NCBI GenBank assembly: GCA_020284085.1
Contig: JACEVL010000162.1
Coordinates: 625,001 to 689,000 of the forward strand
Reading direction: 5' to 3'
DNA: 64,000 nt
Source of the DNA: Aporrectodea caliginosa
Taxonomy: Eukaryota > Annelida > Clitellata > Crassiclitellata > Lumbricidae
The position numbers and the translations under genes are program-made. Below are positions 42,201-55,342 of this stretch, piece after piece; the stretch's first letter is position 1, and each line of letters starts with the position of its first letter. The notes below the pieces were generated by a model. It was given only the letters and a program-made list of their open reading frames with translations. It had not been told where the DNA came from and ran no database searches.

Positions 42201-44860
42201 TTCACAAGAACGGGTATTAATCGTCTAAATAAGATAAATGTGAGACAAAATCAGGCTTATGTCGCATGACTGCATCATTGAGATAATGGTCGAATTTAGT
42301 GAAATGGAGGTTAAAAATCGATTTTCACTTTTTGCATTTTCGTGTAGTACACTGCACAATCTACTTATTCGCTAAATATTACAGATAAAATCAGTCTAGA
42401 AATATTTTTATTAATTTTTATTTGTGAATATTGGTTCACCGACACAAGTCTGATTTTATCAGATCGCATCACAAATACTTAAATATTGGAATAGTTTGCT
42501 AAGATTTATCTGTAATGTTTTCATTAGTTCATCTCTAACAGTTTAACAATATCCTTTAGTGGAAAGGTTTATTTATTAATTTAAAGACAGTCCAACAGTT
42601 GCATTCATTTTTATGGTAATTGTTCTCGTAATCGTAAACTCAAAAAATTTCTAAAGTGCTACTCTAACGCTAAACACAGAGCACCAGCTTAATCAAGAGC
42701 ACTGAGCTTATTAACGAGTGCTGGTACCTCTGAAAAGCTCTGTGAATGTGGCTAATCAATTTCAAATAGGTACACCTTAAGCTAAGAATATAAAATAACT
42801 TGAGCAATCTAATCTAATCTAATCTAATCTGAGGAAATCGTAAGTACTCAGAGGCATCTATAGGTATGATGCATTAGCAACTTCATTTTTCTTAGCTTTG
42901 GCACATGAGAATACGGTAGGTAGTCAGTCCTCTTCCCTGCTGTCTGATCTTCCCACTGACAGAGTATGGTCAGTGAGAAGATCAATAGCCAAGTTTACTT
43001 GGAGCACAAACAGGAGCAGAAAATTTCGAAAGATCTTCCTGCCCTGGAGAGGAATTGAAATTCATTTAACTGTCTGTATTTCTTGGTTTTTCAGTGTCTA
43101 CATGTACTTACATTAAGCCTAAACCGCCTTTGTAATTGAAACAATTGATGTAGCATATGTAATGTAAAGATATTAACATATGTCATTGACATATTTGACA
43201 CATATTTTTATTTTGTCAGCAGTGCACAAAAAATTGTTTGCAAGACTCACTTGTACAAATCAGGAAAAGTTACTTCCAAGTTCTTTGCCGTGTTTTTGAA
43301 AATCTGAAGTGCCAGTTTCGCTGAAAAATGACAAACAATAATCATGGGACAAATTTATGTGTCTGAAGGGGACAAACTTGGACAATAAGAATTTAACGGA
43401 CTGCATGGGTATACTATAGGTAAATAGATACTTACGAAATTCAGAAAATATCTTTAAGACATATTAAAGATCTTAGAAAAACGCGTATTGCCCATTCAAG
43501 TACCCATAACTAATGGTTATGAGTTCAGGAACAGACACCTTAAAATAGTAGTAGCTTAGCAAAAGTAACCATAAAGCTTGGCAAAATACACTAAACATTT
43601 ATAGTGCACCCAAGAAAGTTGCTCCACACTACGTGTACACGATGGACCTGGTTTTATGAAACACTTCAATACAGCAACTGTTTAATAAAATGTAACTGGA
43701 GTTGTGAATCACAAATTTACGTCAGCTTCAGAATGCAAAATACGAATATATTAAAATATTCACCTAAGCTGCAATGGCTTTCAAAGTTACGGTAGCACCG
43801 TTTCAAAGTTATGAAAGACACTATAATTTTATAATAGCCATAGACTAACATATCTAATCTAACCAATCGATGGTCACTTCAAGTTAAAGCCCAGTCAGGA
43901 ATCATGATCCATTGGAGCAGCCTGGTCGAGAAGTACATGCATGTATTCATAAGTGAATGTATACCAATATGTACATAGCTCTATAATGAGGTTCCAGTGT
44001 ACTTACAAACAGCTTCACATAAAGATTTAACAAAGCAAAGCAGAATTTCGTAGACATCATGTTGCTCAAATGACGCAGCATACATGTGGGACAACATCTA
44101 AAAACATCATCCCATTTATAGAAAGCATATAATTGACTGCTACTCAAAATCCATTCAAACACTCATCATTCCATCCAGCATAATAACTATACTATTTCCA
44201 AGACTGGCTTTAATCTTACAGGAAACTACCACAGCATAAGCTACTACCATTCACAAAAGTCACAAGGTTAAAAAAGATATAAACTTTAAAAAACATTATT
44301 TAGACAGGGACGTGCAAAATTAAAATTATAATCGTTGGTATGGCATAGTGAAGGGTGCAGAGGGGACACTGGATAGTTTTGCTGGGTGCTGAGAGGCAGA
44401 AATTGTTGAGGAATGAAAATAGTAATTACGTAGATGTTGTAATTTTCTAACTTTTGCTTAGACTAAGGACAAGGAGCACAGACTTTGTGCCTTGTTCCTG
44501 GACAAATGCAGAGACTTTGCATTGTTCCTGGACACAGAAAACCCTAACTAAGCCATTGATCTTTGGAGAAAAAAACTTTCTTACCACAAGCAGTTTCAGA
44601 CCAGAAATAGCATCTGGAACAAAGTCAGAATCACCGTTGCTTATTTCTCCTTTCAAAGAATCATAAACTTGTTGGGCTAAAGCCAAGATTTCGGTTTTAC
44701 TGATGATGAATGAAGTCAGCTTGTGTAGAAGAATGTCAATAAATGCAGAAGAGCCAAACTTGGTATCAGTTAAAAGCTTCACCTGTGCCAAATAAAATTT
44801 ATTTATTTAACTGTACAATCTATAAAATTTCTCAGTGCCGCACAGAGCTGCATAATAATG

Positions 44861-44891
<31 letters not shown>

Positions 44892-47800
44892 TAATAATAA
44901 GACGATTTGTATAGCTGGCAATCAGCTTAACACTGATGCAAGAAGTCTGTTGGATTAGTTTTGGTGCCACGTCAGAATCTGTAGGTGAGTAATTAGCTTT
45001 GAATGCACTAGAGATAATAACTTCATTGAAATACTACATCAATTCAATTGAAATTGGAAATTAAAATGAGTCAAGAAATACGAGATTGCGTTTATAGGAA
45101 ACTTTAAGAGCATTTTATTCCAACTGGACTTCCACAGCGGATTACGAGTGGCAACTACAATTTCACTTGAGATGACCATCGATTGATGATCTGGTGGATT
45201 AAAGCAATAAGTTAAGCATTACATTAGATTAGAATAACTAGATTATAATAAATGATTAGATTAGCATTAAGCATAGAAAATCACAAACTATGACTAAGGC
45301 TAATTTAAAATAACTATTTAATTGAATATTAATAAACTACATAAAACAAGCAAGAAAGCAACAGTTTTCGTAATGCCTTAAAGCCAGGATTCAATAATGT
45401 CACAAACCTTCCAAGCATCAATCTCGGCACAGCTGCTGTTTGTGCTTAACAAGAACAGCAGATGCTCATACAGAGAAGAGCTATTTTTGATCGTGTGAAC
45501 AAATTTTAGAAGTTGTTCAGATGAGTTTGGTGATGGTGGCAAACATCCTACAATAGCAACACAAGAACGTGAACTATCTCCAACAAAAGGACGTATTCAT
45601 ATTTTCCAGAATAAAAATTCTAAAATGACATATTTTAAATAGTGTTAATCTTAGCAAATCTTCAATGAACAGGTCCCTGCCTTTGTTAACTTCCGTGAAG
45701 TCATCCTAACTGTACTGCTACAAGATGCCATTTTATCAGCTTCCAGAATCACATATGCTAATTAGAATTTGATTTATTGCACCTCCAAAAAGAAATTTAT
45801 AAGTGACTTGAATAATGTACTTAAAGGTAAAGTAAAGCCTATAGTGGAATGTAGCAGTGGTGCTCAATTCTTTCTCGTTGGCCCTTGAGTTGGCAATAGG
45901 GTTAATCAAAATTTCCTGGATACAGTTACTGTAGTGGTACACTGTAGGACTTCTGTTAACTTCCAAAACATACTCTAGTACCATATTCTACTCCATGGCA
46001 ACTAAGACAAGTGTGCATCTTCTCCAAGACCAGTTCAAGAAGTCCACTCAACAGGCTGGCACCCACAACTGCTAGATCACAACCAAACAGCGTATTTTTG
46101 TGTACTTATATAGACCATAGTGTTGCATATTACTTGAAGTTGTCTCATATAAATTTTTTGCTGTATTACATTACAACGTCCAGCAACTCGACCACAACGT
46201 AACTCAAACTCACGTAACATCTGCAGGATTTTGTCATTGATTAGTTTGCGGTTTACAGCAACATCATTTCTGTTGCAAAGTCCAAGTATAGAGATGAAAA
46301 TCACTCGTAGTCTATGTTGCACTTTCAAGATCTCAAGGAATGACCTACAAACAAACGATAGCAAGTTTTCTAAATTAAATAATTTTTCAGTTAATGAATT
46401 CTATTTATTCATTTAAAAAATTAAAATTCATAAGTATTTTTTTATTTCACTTCAGTTTTAAACTCTTTTAAATTTTAGTATTCAAGTGGTACATGGACTC
46501 ACAATTTAATTGCAGCTGTAACTTCTAAATTTCTTCAACATCCAGGAAAGCCAAGAGCTATTTCATGGGTGCTCAGTCAAAACAAACTTGATAGGCATTA
46601 CCTGTCTATCGAGTTTGTTTATAGGTCTGGTTCCAGGCCGAGAACCTAGAGTCAGAAAGGTAGACAGATGGCTACAGTGGATGGTGTTTAGAATTAGAGC
46701 AGCAAGACAGATCAGAGGAATTTGGGTAGGACTTGTTGAAGAGGCATGTTTTCAGCTTTGAAAGAAAAAGGTCTGCACAAAAACTGATCAATACAAGTTC
46801 AGAATTTGTTAGTTGGTAGGATGGATCAGACAGTTGACATAATTTATGTTTAAAAATACCTTATGAACCTATAACTAAATCAATATTTTATTTCACCATA
46901 TAATGTTAGCACCAAACAATGGTAGCACCAAACAATGGTAGAACACTAAACAATGGCAGTGCATTGTTATTATCGTTACATTTCATAATGCTTCTCTCTA
47001 ACAGTTCTACCACTCAGGAAACACTGACTTGAGGGCAAATTCATCCAGGTTACTGTAGAGCATCAGAAGACGTCTCATTCTTTCAGCTGGATTTGGCTCA
47101 TTCGGCAAGACAACAGAGGTCAGCATCTGTTCAATTGCAAATCTACAGACAGAAAAGCCATATGCTTTAAGTATGTGTGCACAAAATCATTTATACAGTG
47201 CCTTTAATGAAGCTCTCAAAATTGCAGCTTACATGGTATTTAACTCATCTGAACCGGTGCGACTTCAGCTAACAGCAAAGACTCATCAGAAACACTGCTT
47301 AATTGGTCAAAACCATCTATTTGATTTTACAATGAATGTATGTATGCAGTTAAATTATTACCACAAGCAAAATCCAATTGAAATTTCAGGAAAATGTTAA
47401 TTCATTCATTCATTCATTCAAGTATTTATATAGCACCTTTTCAAGGAAACTGCTCAGAGGTGCTCCCGTCCCCAGCACGGTAAAAAAGAAGTTTTCAAGC
47501 ACTTATAGAATGTGTCGGAGAGTGACCTAGGGAATAGGCGCAGCTCAAGAGAGAGGCCATTCCATACCGCCGGGCCTACCACAGAAAATGTAATCAGTGT
47601 TCAAATAACTTGAAATTAATAATTACCTTTCAGTGCTGTCCTGAAGACTTGAGTATACATGTAGAATTCTGTTTTCAATTTCTGCTAGTTTCTTTTCGTG
47701 TTCAACGCAGTCCACCTCACGAAAGCCCTTGTAGATTATAGCCAACCCACCAAGTGCCTCCCTGCGGACGGATTCCTAGGCAGCAAGCAATATGTGAATT

Positions 47801-50800
47801 TTACAAGACCTCATCACAACTGTTACCACAAAGCTCAGCATAGGCAGGTTGCTTTATTAAAACAGAGTGTATTTTGAGGCTGAATTGAAGTTCGGATATC
47901 GGTATATTTATGTAGTGCCTGAAAGAAATTCTCAAAGGCACTGAAGAATGTCTCCAAATACGCTGAAACAAGCAGAAGAGAAAATAAGGACTAGACTCAA
48001 TGAAACAGGAAGGGAAAATCGAGAAGTCATTGTAGAATACGAGGATGCAGCTGAAGTGCTCAGTAAGGTTTTCAGGCCAGTGTTTACTTAGAAGAAATAT
48101 GGAATGTCCCAGAGCTCGTTGAAACATGCTTTTAATGGAACAGTTTGGATTTCCAGTTGAAGGTCATACCTTTTTGTCCAGCAAACGTTGCTTAACACAG
48201 TCAAGGAGGGCATCACTGATACTGTTTACGGATAGCTGTGCAGCTCCTGCAATGGATCGAATGACATCCAGGCGAACATTTTCATTTGAATCACACTGGC
48301 AGAGGCGCAGATGATCTGCAACACAATACCCTCTAAGATGTTAAACATACCGGTAATTCTTTGCTTCTTCTACTGTTAGACTGTTAGTTCAAGCAAATAT
48401 TGTGTGTCACAAAAACTTTAAAAAAACTTGTAGTAACATTTTTCGATTCAATTCATCTGGTTTTTCTTGATCACGCAGATGAAATAGTAGAAACTCTGAC
48501 TGTGTAAACTGCATCAGTCATAAAAACACTGTGCAACCAACACCTTCTTTTTATAAAAATTCATATGGCTGTTCAACCATACCTGATCATAAATTCAGTA
48601 TGGATATCAGCATTTCAGAACTTAATAAAACTCAAAGTAAAAAATCAAGTTCACTATGAATAATTTAACTGCAGCAAGAATTGAAGTGGCGTTAAACACA
48701 ATGAATGGATGGATGGATGGATGGTTGATGGATTGGTAAGCCCATAGGCTAGTCAGTCAATCAATTCATTGTCAGTAATTAAACAAATACATCATAACAC
48801 AACTATTACCAAGAATGCAAAAACCATCAATTTTTTCCATAACCAACTCTGGATGAAATGCAATCAGTCCTTGCGAAGTTTGAAGGCAGGATCGACGTAC
48901 ATTGATGCTTACATCATTGAATCTAAATGAAAAAAATAAATAGGTGCATATAGTTTCTTCTGAAATGCAGCAAAAGGTTGCAAGGTCATGGACTCATGGT
49001 CCATGTAGTCCCCAATGTATAAGTGAACGCTTCCACTGTAACATGCACAAAACAATACATTTGGTAAGTTGTAAATTATATTAAGTTTATCTTCAGACAT
49101 GCAGTGCACTGTTTGAAATTTTTTAGTAGGCGTCTCAGACACACAGCTATTGGCTGCTTTATAGAAGAGCCATCGATTAAACTAACCCCAGAGTTATCCA
49201 GCATTCATGACTACCCGTAAGCTGGTGCCCTGAGCTTAGCTTTACAGTAGTGCTTTAGAAATTTGAAGATTATGATTACAATTACAATGATGTGTTAGCC
49301 AATTCATTTTCATAGTCTCAACATGTGGGGCGTGTAGCCATTCCTTTCCTTTGGCACCAAGCATAAGAATCTCAACCAACTGTGTACAGTTAATGTACAT
49401 TTTATAGCCGAGTGCATCTGGTGCACAAAAGGAGCAGAAACAGGTGACATTTTTCTGGCCGGACAGGAATTCGAATCCCCTAATGCAGGGCTGACATTCC
49501 AACATGTCAACCACGAGATAGACTATCAAGTAACTTACTTAAGACCATGTTAAATTTTTTATATTAAATAACTTAAAATGCACCATAAGTAAGAATCGAA
49601 GCTATAATCATTACCGTAAAAAGTGTAAATAAAACAATCTTACCGATGAACAAAGCAAGTCCAGAGGTGCCTCTGTTGCTGAGCCAGAACAGAATGAGAG
49701 TTTGCAAACATCTTTCCCAGAAATCGTGTCGCAAGTATCCTATCTGTTTCCACAGGACTCTGTGAAGAAAGTTCACCCGAAATAACTATGAAGATTGTTT
49801 TGTTAAGAACTTATAAAGCATCTATTTGCTTTTTGCAAGTTCATATAGCGATTTGAGTATCTTACACATTAAATTACTCAAATTTAGCTTAAAATGCAAG
49901 ATTTTGTACTTTATGGTGTAAAATAATCATTGCATTTATATAGTACCTCTTAAAATACTCAACTATACCTGACAACTGGGGCTAAAAGTGGTACTTAAGT
50001 TATTATACATACCATAATGGCCTTTATATAAAAACTGCCCTGAATAATGGTATCTAAGCCAAAATTCACTGAAATAATGCCTAAATGTCCAATATCTAAA
50101 TGCTCAGAATATTGGCCTTTATACCCAAGAGCCTTGAAAAACGACCTCTATACTGAATGATGAACATTGTGCTTAACAAAGGTGCCCTAATTACACTAAT
50201 GTTGCCTTATGGGAATTAGTCTTGAAATGATGCTATAAGAATTTGCAACTATGATTATGAAAAGCCACAACTAAGCCCTATAACATACGCATAAAACTTG
50301 CTCTGAAGTATGATCTAGAGTTTCAAAACTTGACTATTTACCTGAAGTTTTAGCCGAATCTGTGGATAAACAGGGAACAACAAAGACGGACTAAATGAAT
50401 CCAGTTCTTCCAGGAGATTATATAAATCTGCGGCAGATGGTTGTATGCAGCCAGATGAATCATTTGCATTAAAGGCAGCGCTGAAGAACTGAAAATTGGT
50501 CAACACATTCATAACTTGATATTTGCTTGTTTAAATTTCAATAAAACAAAAAAACAGTAGTCTCTACACATAGAATTTAATAGCTTTCTTGAATCTAAAT
50601 GCACTTGATGACCCAGTGACAGCCATTATGAACTGGAAAGTCTGAAGCCCAAAGTTCCTCAGAAATGGAACAGTATGGATTTTCAGTTGAAGGTCAGGTC
50701 ATACCTTTTTGTCCAGACCTTTTGACTAACCTTGAGGGGCAGCCATGGGTATGAAGCATTACCAGCCTCATATGCTTCACTTTCACATACAAGTTCAGGT

Positions 50801-53800
50801 GAAGTTTGAGTGGTCAGTTTTATTCCATTCTGTCTGGTCATACAACCGATAGCAAAAGGTCAGTGCGCTCATTTATAGCCACGCTATAGCCAGGTTTATT
50901 AGTGGTAGAAATGTTTGAACAGCTGTCTGTCTTGGCAGGGGTGCAAATCCTCAACGTCTGGGTTGATAGTCCAATATGCTACCCATTAAGCTACTAAGAA
51001 CCCCATAAAAGTTGCTAAATTAAGAAAGCAATACTTTGACCAACAAGATATTCAGACACTAACATTAAATACATTAACGTTCTCATTAACAGCGAGTTTA
51101 AATACGTAAAGGAGAGGTTACCTTCCACATCGGCTGTTCCAAAGCGATGGAAGTGCGGAGGATAAGACTTCTAGCAAGATCATATGCAGCCTTCTTTTCT
51201 CTCTAAAGACAGAAACATGCTTATGAAAAAACAAGCCTAAGTGGTGTCGAAGTCCATTAACCACAGACGTTAATCTGCAAGAAAACTATGCTCATGTTAC
51301 TGGAAAAGTCAAAACTGTTGGGCTCTTGTGCAAATGTAGAGCCCAGCCAATGCAGTCTTATCCACAATGTAGAAGAAGAAGAGCACTACCTTCAGCTAAA
51401 TTGAGAGACAGCTACGGGTATGAAGTGTTAGCAACTTAATTTTCTTAGCCTCGGCATATGACATGAGGGCGGGTGACCAGTACTCTCCCTCGCCATCTCA
51501 TCTTCCCAAAGACAATGTAAGGTAATGTACTCATTTTAGTTGACCTGGCAACCCTGTACTATACCTTAATTGGGTCCAGTAAGCATGGCAGAATGATCTT
51601 CAGTATATCTTGTGCAATGGTTGGAGCCTCATTCAAAAGTGGAGTCAGAATATCCACAAGAAAAACCGACAAACAGGCTGGATGGTCACTCCTGTTAGGC
51701 AAAAACAATCGACAGAAATAAGTATTTTGAAAGAATAGGCTATTCATATAAAATGCTAGCAACAGGATAGCATAAATAAAATATAGGCAACATACTTGTT
51801 TAAGAACCTGTATAGAAACTACCAGAAATGTGGCCCCAAAGTCAAAGGATCATTTGGCTGAGGTGCAAACAAGACCACAGCAATTAACTGACAGCAGACC
51901 ATCTTAACCTCTCAACTGGAAATAGTACTCATTTACTGTACCAAATGGATGGGGCATTGAGTTTTTCACCATACTGAACAGTTACCCATTCAATACTAGC
52001 CGAGTCCATAAAGCTTAACTGTACTTTTCTTACCAGCATCACACACAATCCTTGTGATCAGGCCTTTGACGACTATATAGTAGTAATAATACCGGTAGTT
52101 TCTGTTTACTGACCTTGAGCAATACAGGTGTTTAACATAACGGTCCTCCATTATCCCAGTTTGGGCTTGGCACTACACATTATAAGTGAAATTGTACTTG
52201 AAATGCAGTGTTGTATTGTTTGTATTGCTTGTACTGTGTTGCTCTAGTTTTACTCATAGAAGCATGTAATAAATGATTAGCAAGGAAGGACTTCTAGGTT
52301 AGAATACCTGACAACTGCAAAGAAGCACTTGAACAGAGCTCTCAGAACATCACAGTATTCGCTAAGATCAAAGCTGATGCTGAAGATTTTTGTTCTCGCA
52401 AGGTTCTGTTTAAGAAGAAAATGACACAACCAATCAGTCAGGTCAGAAAATTGTGGCTTTAATTAGACTCCAAGGACAAAAACAAGGATGTACAGCTAAT
52501 TATTAGTAAACAATCAATGGATGCTAGATTAAGTTTAACTGAAACTGATAAGAAGATGAAGAGCAAAACAATCAAGTGCTTAGCATTCTGGTCTATCAAC
52601 ACGACAGATGCCAGAGCTAAATCCCTTCCACTGCACAAAGATGTTTCAAAATATCTGCTTCATGTGTGCCTCCTGCTGAACTCAGCTATCAAATGAGTAC
52701 TCTGTCAGTAGGAAATCATACAGTAATGGAGACGACTAGCCATCCACCCGCACATGCTGAGGATAAAAAAGCTAAAAAAATTAATATCAACCACAAATTT
52801 TACACTGATAAGGAAAAATTGAGGAACAAACCTTCAGCAAATGCAAGTAACGTTTGAAAAAACGTGACTGTCTATCGGCCAATCCATACAGCAGATTGGT
52901 AAAGAAAACAAATATCTTCTACAAAGTTAAATAGACAAGTCTTTCATAACAGTAATATAAAACTAAAGAAAATTCTGCAAATGTTACATTCGTAAGAAAC
53001 TGATTTTTAAAAACTTTCTTATATCCACTGTAGCATAGCAGTGATCCTTTGGGATTTAAAATAAAATTGATCACATTTTCCAAAATAACAGATCAAAACC
53101 GAATAAATGGATATGCAGGATCCCTTTTTTCAGAGATTGTTTTAACAATATTTTGTTTTCCTATTAGCTCAGGATGTTTAAAAAACAGAAAATCACATAA
53201 AACAAAACAATTAAAGTAGAAATAAACAGTAACAGCACCTTAAGCTGGTAAGCTGTGTATGGACACTCAGGAGCAAGGGTCCGAAAGATGTCTGTAATAC
53301 AGGAAGCTGCTAGCACTCGGACCTCTAAGCAGCTGTGACTGATGTAGAAATCAGAAGCTAAAAGTTCTGCCAATGGTTTCAAATCACAAGCTTCATCTTG
53401 AACATCATAGGATTCCAACGTTTGTGCAAGAAGCTGAAAATCAGCATAACATAACATAACAATTTATAACAGTATTTTCACTTTATTTAGTGTTGTAGCT
53501 CTTGTGAGATTCTTAAGTGCTATATAAGTATCAGATACGTACATGCATACATACATAAATACAAACATACGAGCATGAAACATACCATATTTTACTGCAT
53601 GTTAATGATCAGTGTTTAATCTAGACCTCTCTAGGGGGGAAAGTTCCCCCAGGATCGAGATTTCCCCAGAAAAATGGAAGAGATGAAATTTTGTACAGAA
53701 AGTGTGAAATTTAGGGATAAGTCTTGTTACTACCCCCCCCTAATTGCCCCGGTCCTCAGCTTTTATGAACTTTTGGGATCCCCCCGAGAACCCTCGATTC

Positions 53801-54831
53801 CCCCCGCCAACAGCAAGGGGACTAGATTAAACACTGGTTAATGATGACTGTTCCAGTACAGCAGAAAAACAAGAACTATGCAACAGAATCATTAAATTTG
53901 ATGCATTGACAGCAGAGTTAGAAATATGCTCCAAATTAACCACATAAATGAAAGCTACTTTTGATAAAATGGCTCTTTAAAATTCAATTGTGAAAGATAA
54001 GTTTAAAGCAACATGATAAAATAATAGTTGATCAGAAATTGTTACTAAGGCGTTTTATTTGTAGGTCCAATGGTTCATCTGTTTGGTGAGGCGCCCTTGT
54101 AACGGCATGGCCGTGTAACGGCGCAATATAAATTGTCGTAATCATTATTAATTACTATGCATGCGTAACTTTACTTAATTAGCTATTACATCAAAGTGGC
54201 GATTGGAATATTATTATTATTATTATTATTATACTGTCATTTATAGCGCGCCTAAACAAAAAGAATCTTGCACAAAAGCGCGTAACAGGAAAGTCTAGTC
54301 ATAACAAATCTTAAACAAATAAGTCTTGAGGTTCTTTTTGAAAAGCGTTAAAGTTGAAGATCTGCGAATAAAGTCTGGCAGCTTATTCCATTCAGCTGGG
54401 CCGGCTAGTGCAAATGCACGATTTCCAAGCTTTTTAAGTGATCGTGTGACAACAAAGTCAGCTTGCGATGAAGATCGTAATCCACGTCTGGAAGGGAGAG
54501 ATGAACAGGGTGTAACAAGTGACGACACATAAGAAGGTGATGATTTTGTGTGGACTCGGTACATTAGAAGGCAGATTTTGAAAGTAATGCGGGCTTGTAT
54601 GGGGAGCCAGTGTAGTTCACGGAGGGTGGGGGACACATGATCACGAGGAGTTAGGTTTTTGATAAGCTTTGCATATTGTTTAAATAAACTATTTGTTGCG
54701 AAATAATACAATCAATCAATCAATCGACCGATACTTACCTTCAATCTTCTCACAAGTTCACTGATTTCCAGTTGACAGTCGATCTTTTGACAGCCTGAGG
54801 GGTAGCAGGCTTCTGCCGAGTCTAATATCAT
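27550..54831 (-). CDS. PDS5: PDS5-like cohesin regulator with giant repetitive C-terminal tail (28 exons)
   Basis: PDS5 proteins bind the cohesin ring in the nucleus and, with WAPL and sororin, control its release and maintenance. Exons, 5' to 3' on the minus strand: 54831-54739, 53433-53239, 52918-52832, 52405-52308, 51691-51565, 51202-51122, 50488-50342, 49759-49644, 48922-48810, 48315-48170, 47775-47627, 47142-47029, 46344-46214, 45547-45408, 44782-44585, 44097-44007, 43320-43251, 42224-42101, 40770-40612, 39986-39918, 39312-39182, 38643-38520, 37747-37543, 36908-36794, 36136-36004, 35009-34887, 34679-34626, 33248-27550. The first 27 sum to 3,333 nt (1,111 codons) and every junction is in phase. 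Diagnostic stretches: LAASCITDIFRTLAPECPYT, SVFARKLHKGLQSLRLPL, ILRREYIKRN, MPEYTLPYAIHMLAHDPDF, KLYAVCDVAL. The start is the first in-frame ATG, just before the YPSG motif. The last exon carries a frame break (see separate entry). Confidence 0.93.
28760..31430 (-). repeat. Three diverged ~400-residue modules in the PDS5-like tail
   Basis: Each module opens with a D/ExCxL...SPLxxxxQxLxDKELDELFPxSE motif. The copies read GDKELEELFPLSE (DNA near 31300-31350), ADKELDELFPCSE (near 30040-30090) and CDRELDQLFPISE (near 28830-28880). A basic patch follows (KSGLKRH, KSRLKTNNR, KSRLKSKHR). Modules 1 and 2 also share PSVA...KS-ATTP and THI...L segments. The spacing is 1.2-1.3 kb. The third copy lies beyond the frame break, which argues that the downstream frame belongs to the same protein. 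Confidence 0.75.
29163..29181 (-). other. Reading-frame break in the PDS5-like tail
   Basis: On the minus strand the upstream frame ends at TAA (29165-29163). The downstream frame is closed by TAA at 29181-29179, so the switch must fall within 29178-29166. One extra base there would join the frames. The only phase-compatible GT-AG pair I found using the nearby GTTCTG donor would be a 29-nt intron, which is too short to be likely. An assembly error, a natural indel or an unusual intron using a weaker donor all remain possible. Confidence 0.75.
31780..33060 (-). repeat. 96-bp (32-residue) coding tandem repeat, S/T-P rich
   Basis: About twelve units share the pattern SPMTSPILGSxxLHKTVSxI followed by an acidic DSDDE patch. 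The central units are nearly identical at DNA level with a 96-bp period, including a two-unit higher-order duplication around 32330-32640. Units toward 31800 and 32700 are diverged. A separate 87-bp unit is duplicated near 32815-32995. The S-P and T-S-P sites are proline-directed kinase consensus sites, and the acidic patches resemble CK2 targets. Confidence 0.85.
39003..39115 (+). repeat. tRNA-derived SINE fragment in a PDS5 intron
   Basis: Box B GGTTCGAGCCC (39044-39054) is followed by GTGACCTTGAGCAAATCTTT and a T-run. The same body motif (GACCCTGGACAAGCTGCTCA) appears without a head near 37908. Confidence 0.5.
41073..41871. mobile_element. hAT-type element with TTGTTGCC subterminal repeats, in a PDS5 intron
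   Basis: Ends CAGGGTTGG and CCAACCCTG, with the perfect 8-bp duplication GTTTATTC (41065-41072 and 41872-41879). Many TTGTTGCC and CCGGTTATTGCC copies cluster inside both ends. No transposase seen. Confidence 0.92.
44856..44900. repeat. (AAT)n microsatellite
   Basis: TAATAATAA repeat with GATAAT interruptions in a PDS5 intron, just upstream of the 44782-44585 exon in transcript order. Confidence 0.85.
47401..47600 (-). mobile_element. LINE 3' end in a PDS5 intron
   Basis: The minus-strand translation gives FSVVGPAVWNGLSLELR... SDTFYKCLKTSFL, the usual LINE C-terminus, then GGTGCTATATAAATAC and a (TGAA)n tail at 47401-47420. It is 5' truncated. Confidence 0.72.
53610..53836. mobile_element. 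Short hAT-type MITE in PDS5 intron 1
   Basis: Inverted ends CAGTGTTTAATCTAG and CTAGATTAAACACTG. GTTAATGAT is present on both sides (9 bp identical, consistent with an 8-bp duplication plus one chance base). The interior has C-runs and CCCCCCGAG-type blocks. Confidence 0.87.
54207..54720 (-). mobile_element. LINE 3' end in PDS5 intron 1
   Basis: A 138-residue open frame (54295-54711) carries the hallmark C-terminal reverse transcriptase tail of CR1/L2-like LINEs: LRELHWLPIQARITFKICLL, then GNRAFALAGPAEWNKLP, then FKKNLKTYLF. The 3' end at 54207-54235 is an (AAT)n tail. The 5' side is truncated next to a (TCAA)n run. It is little decayed, so it is a fairly recent insertion. Confidence 0.85.
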
Positions 54832-55124
54832 CGTTTCTGTTTCAGCATATACAAATTTTGGCAGCTGGTGTACTTTCAAAAGAACATTCGTGTAGCGTCT
54901 CTCGAAAACCACAAAGCATTGGAAACTGAAGCATTCATTTTAGTTAATTCAATCGAATATTAAAAGATAATCTTTGGCTCTGGCGTTCCTCCTTGCACGG
55001 CAACGCACAGGATCTGTTCAAAGTTGCGACAGAGTAAGTTTGGAGTATACTCAAAACGCACACCGCGCAGTGCGTGGAGGGTGAAGAAATCAAGTAGATG
55101 TTGGAATGGTGCATGGCCCGGCCC

Positions 55125-55271
55125 CAGTGGCGTAAATCATGGGGGCAGAGGTAGACTGTCACATCAAGCTTTGACATCGGCCCTTCTGTCCCCCCCCCCC
55201 CCACAAATGCAAAAATCCGGCCCACAAAAATTCTGTCCCCCCCCAAAGTTGTGTACAGATTTTCGCCTCAG
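55125..55271 (+). repeat. Short inverted-end repeat, copy 2 (CAGTGGCGTAAAT family)
   Basis: Starts CAGTGGCGTAAATCATGGGG and ends AGATTTTCGCCTCAG. It contains C12 and AAATCCGGCCCAC and is the same family as 7076-7218, in opposite orientation. Confidence 0.65.
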
Positions 55272-55342
55272 CGTGCGCCCCAGTAGTCCGTCTTGCCACT
55301 AGCTACTTGGGTTATTTGGTAGGCTTACAACTCCACTGCGGA

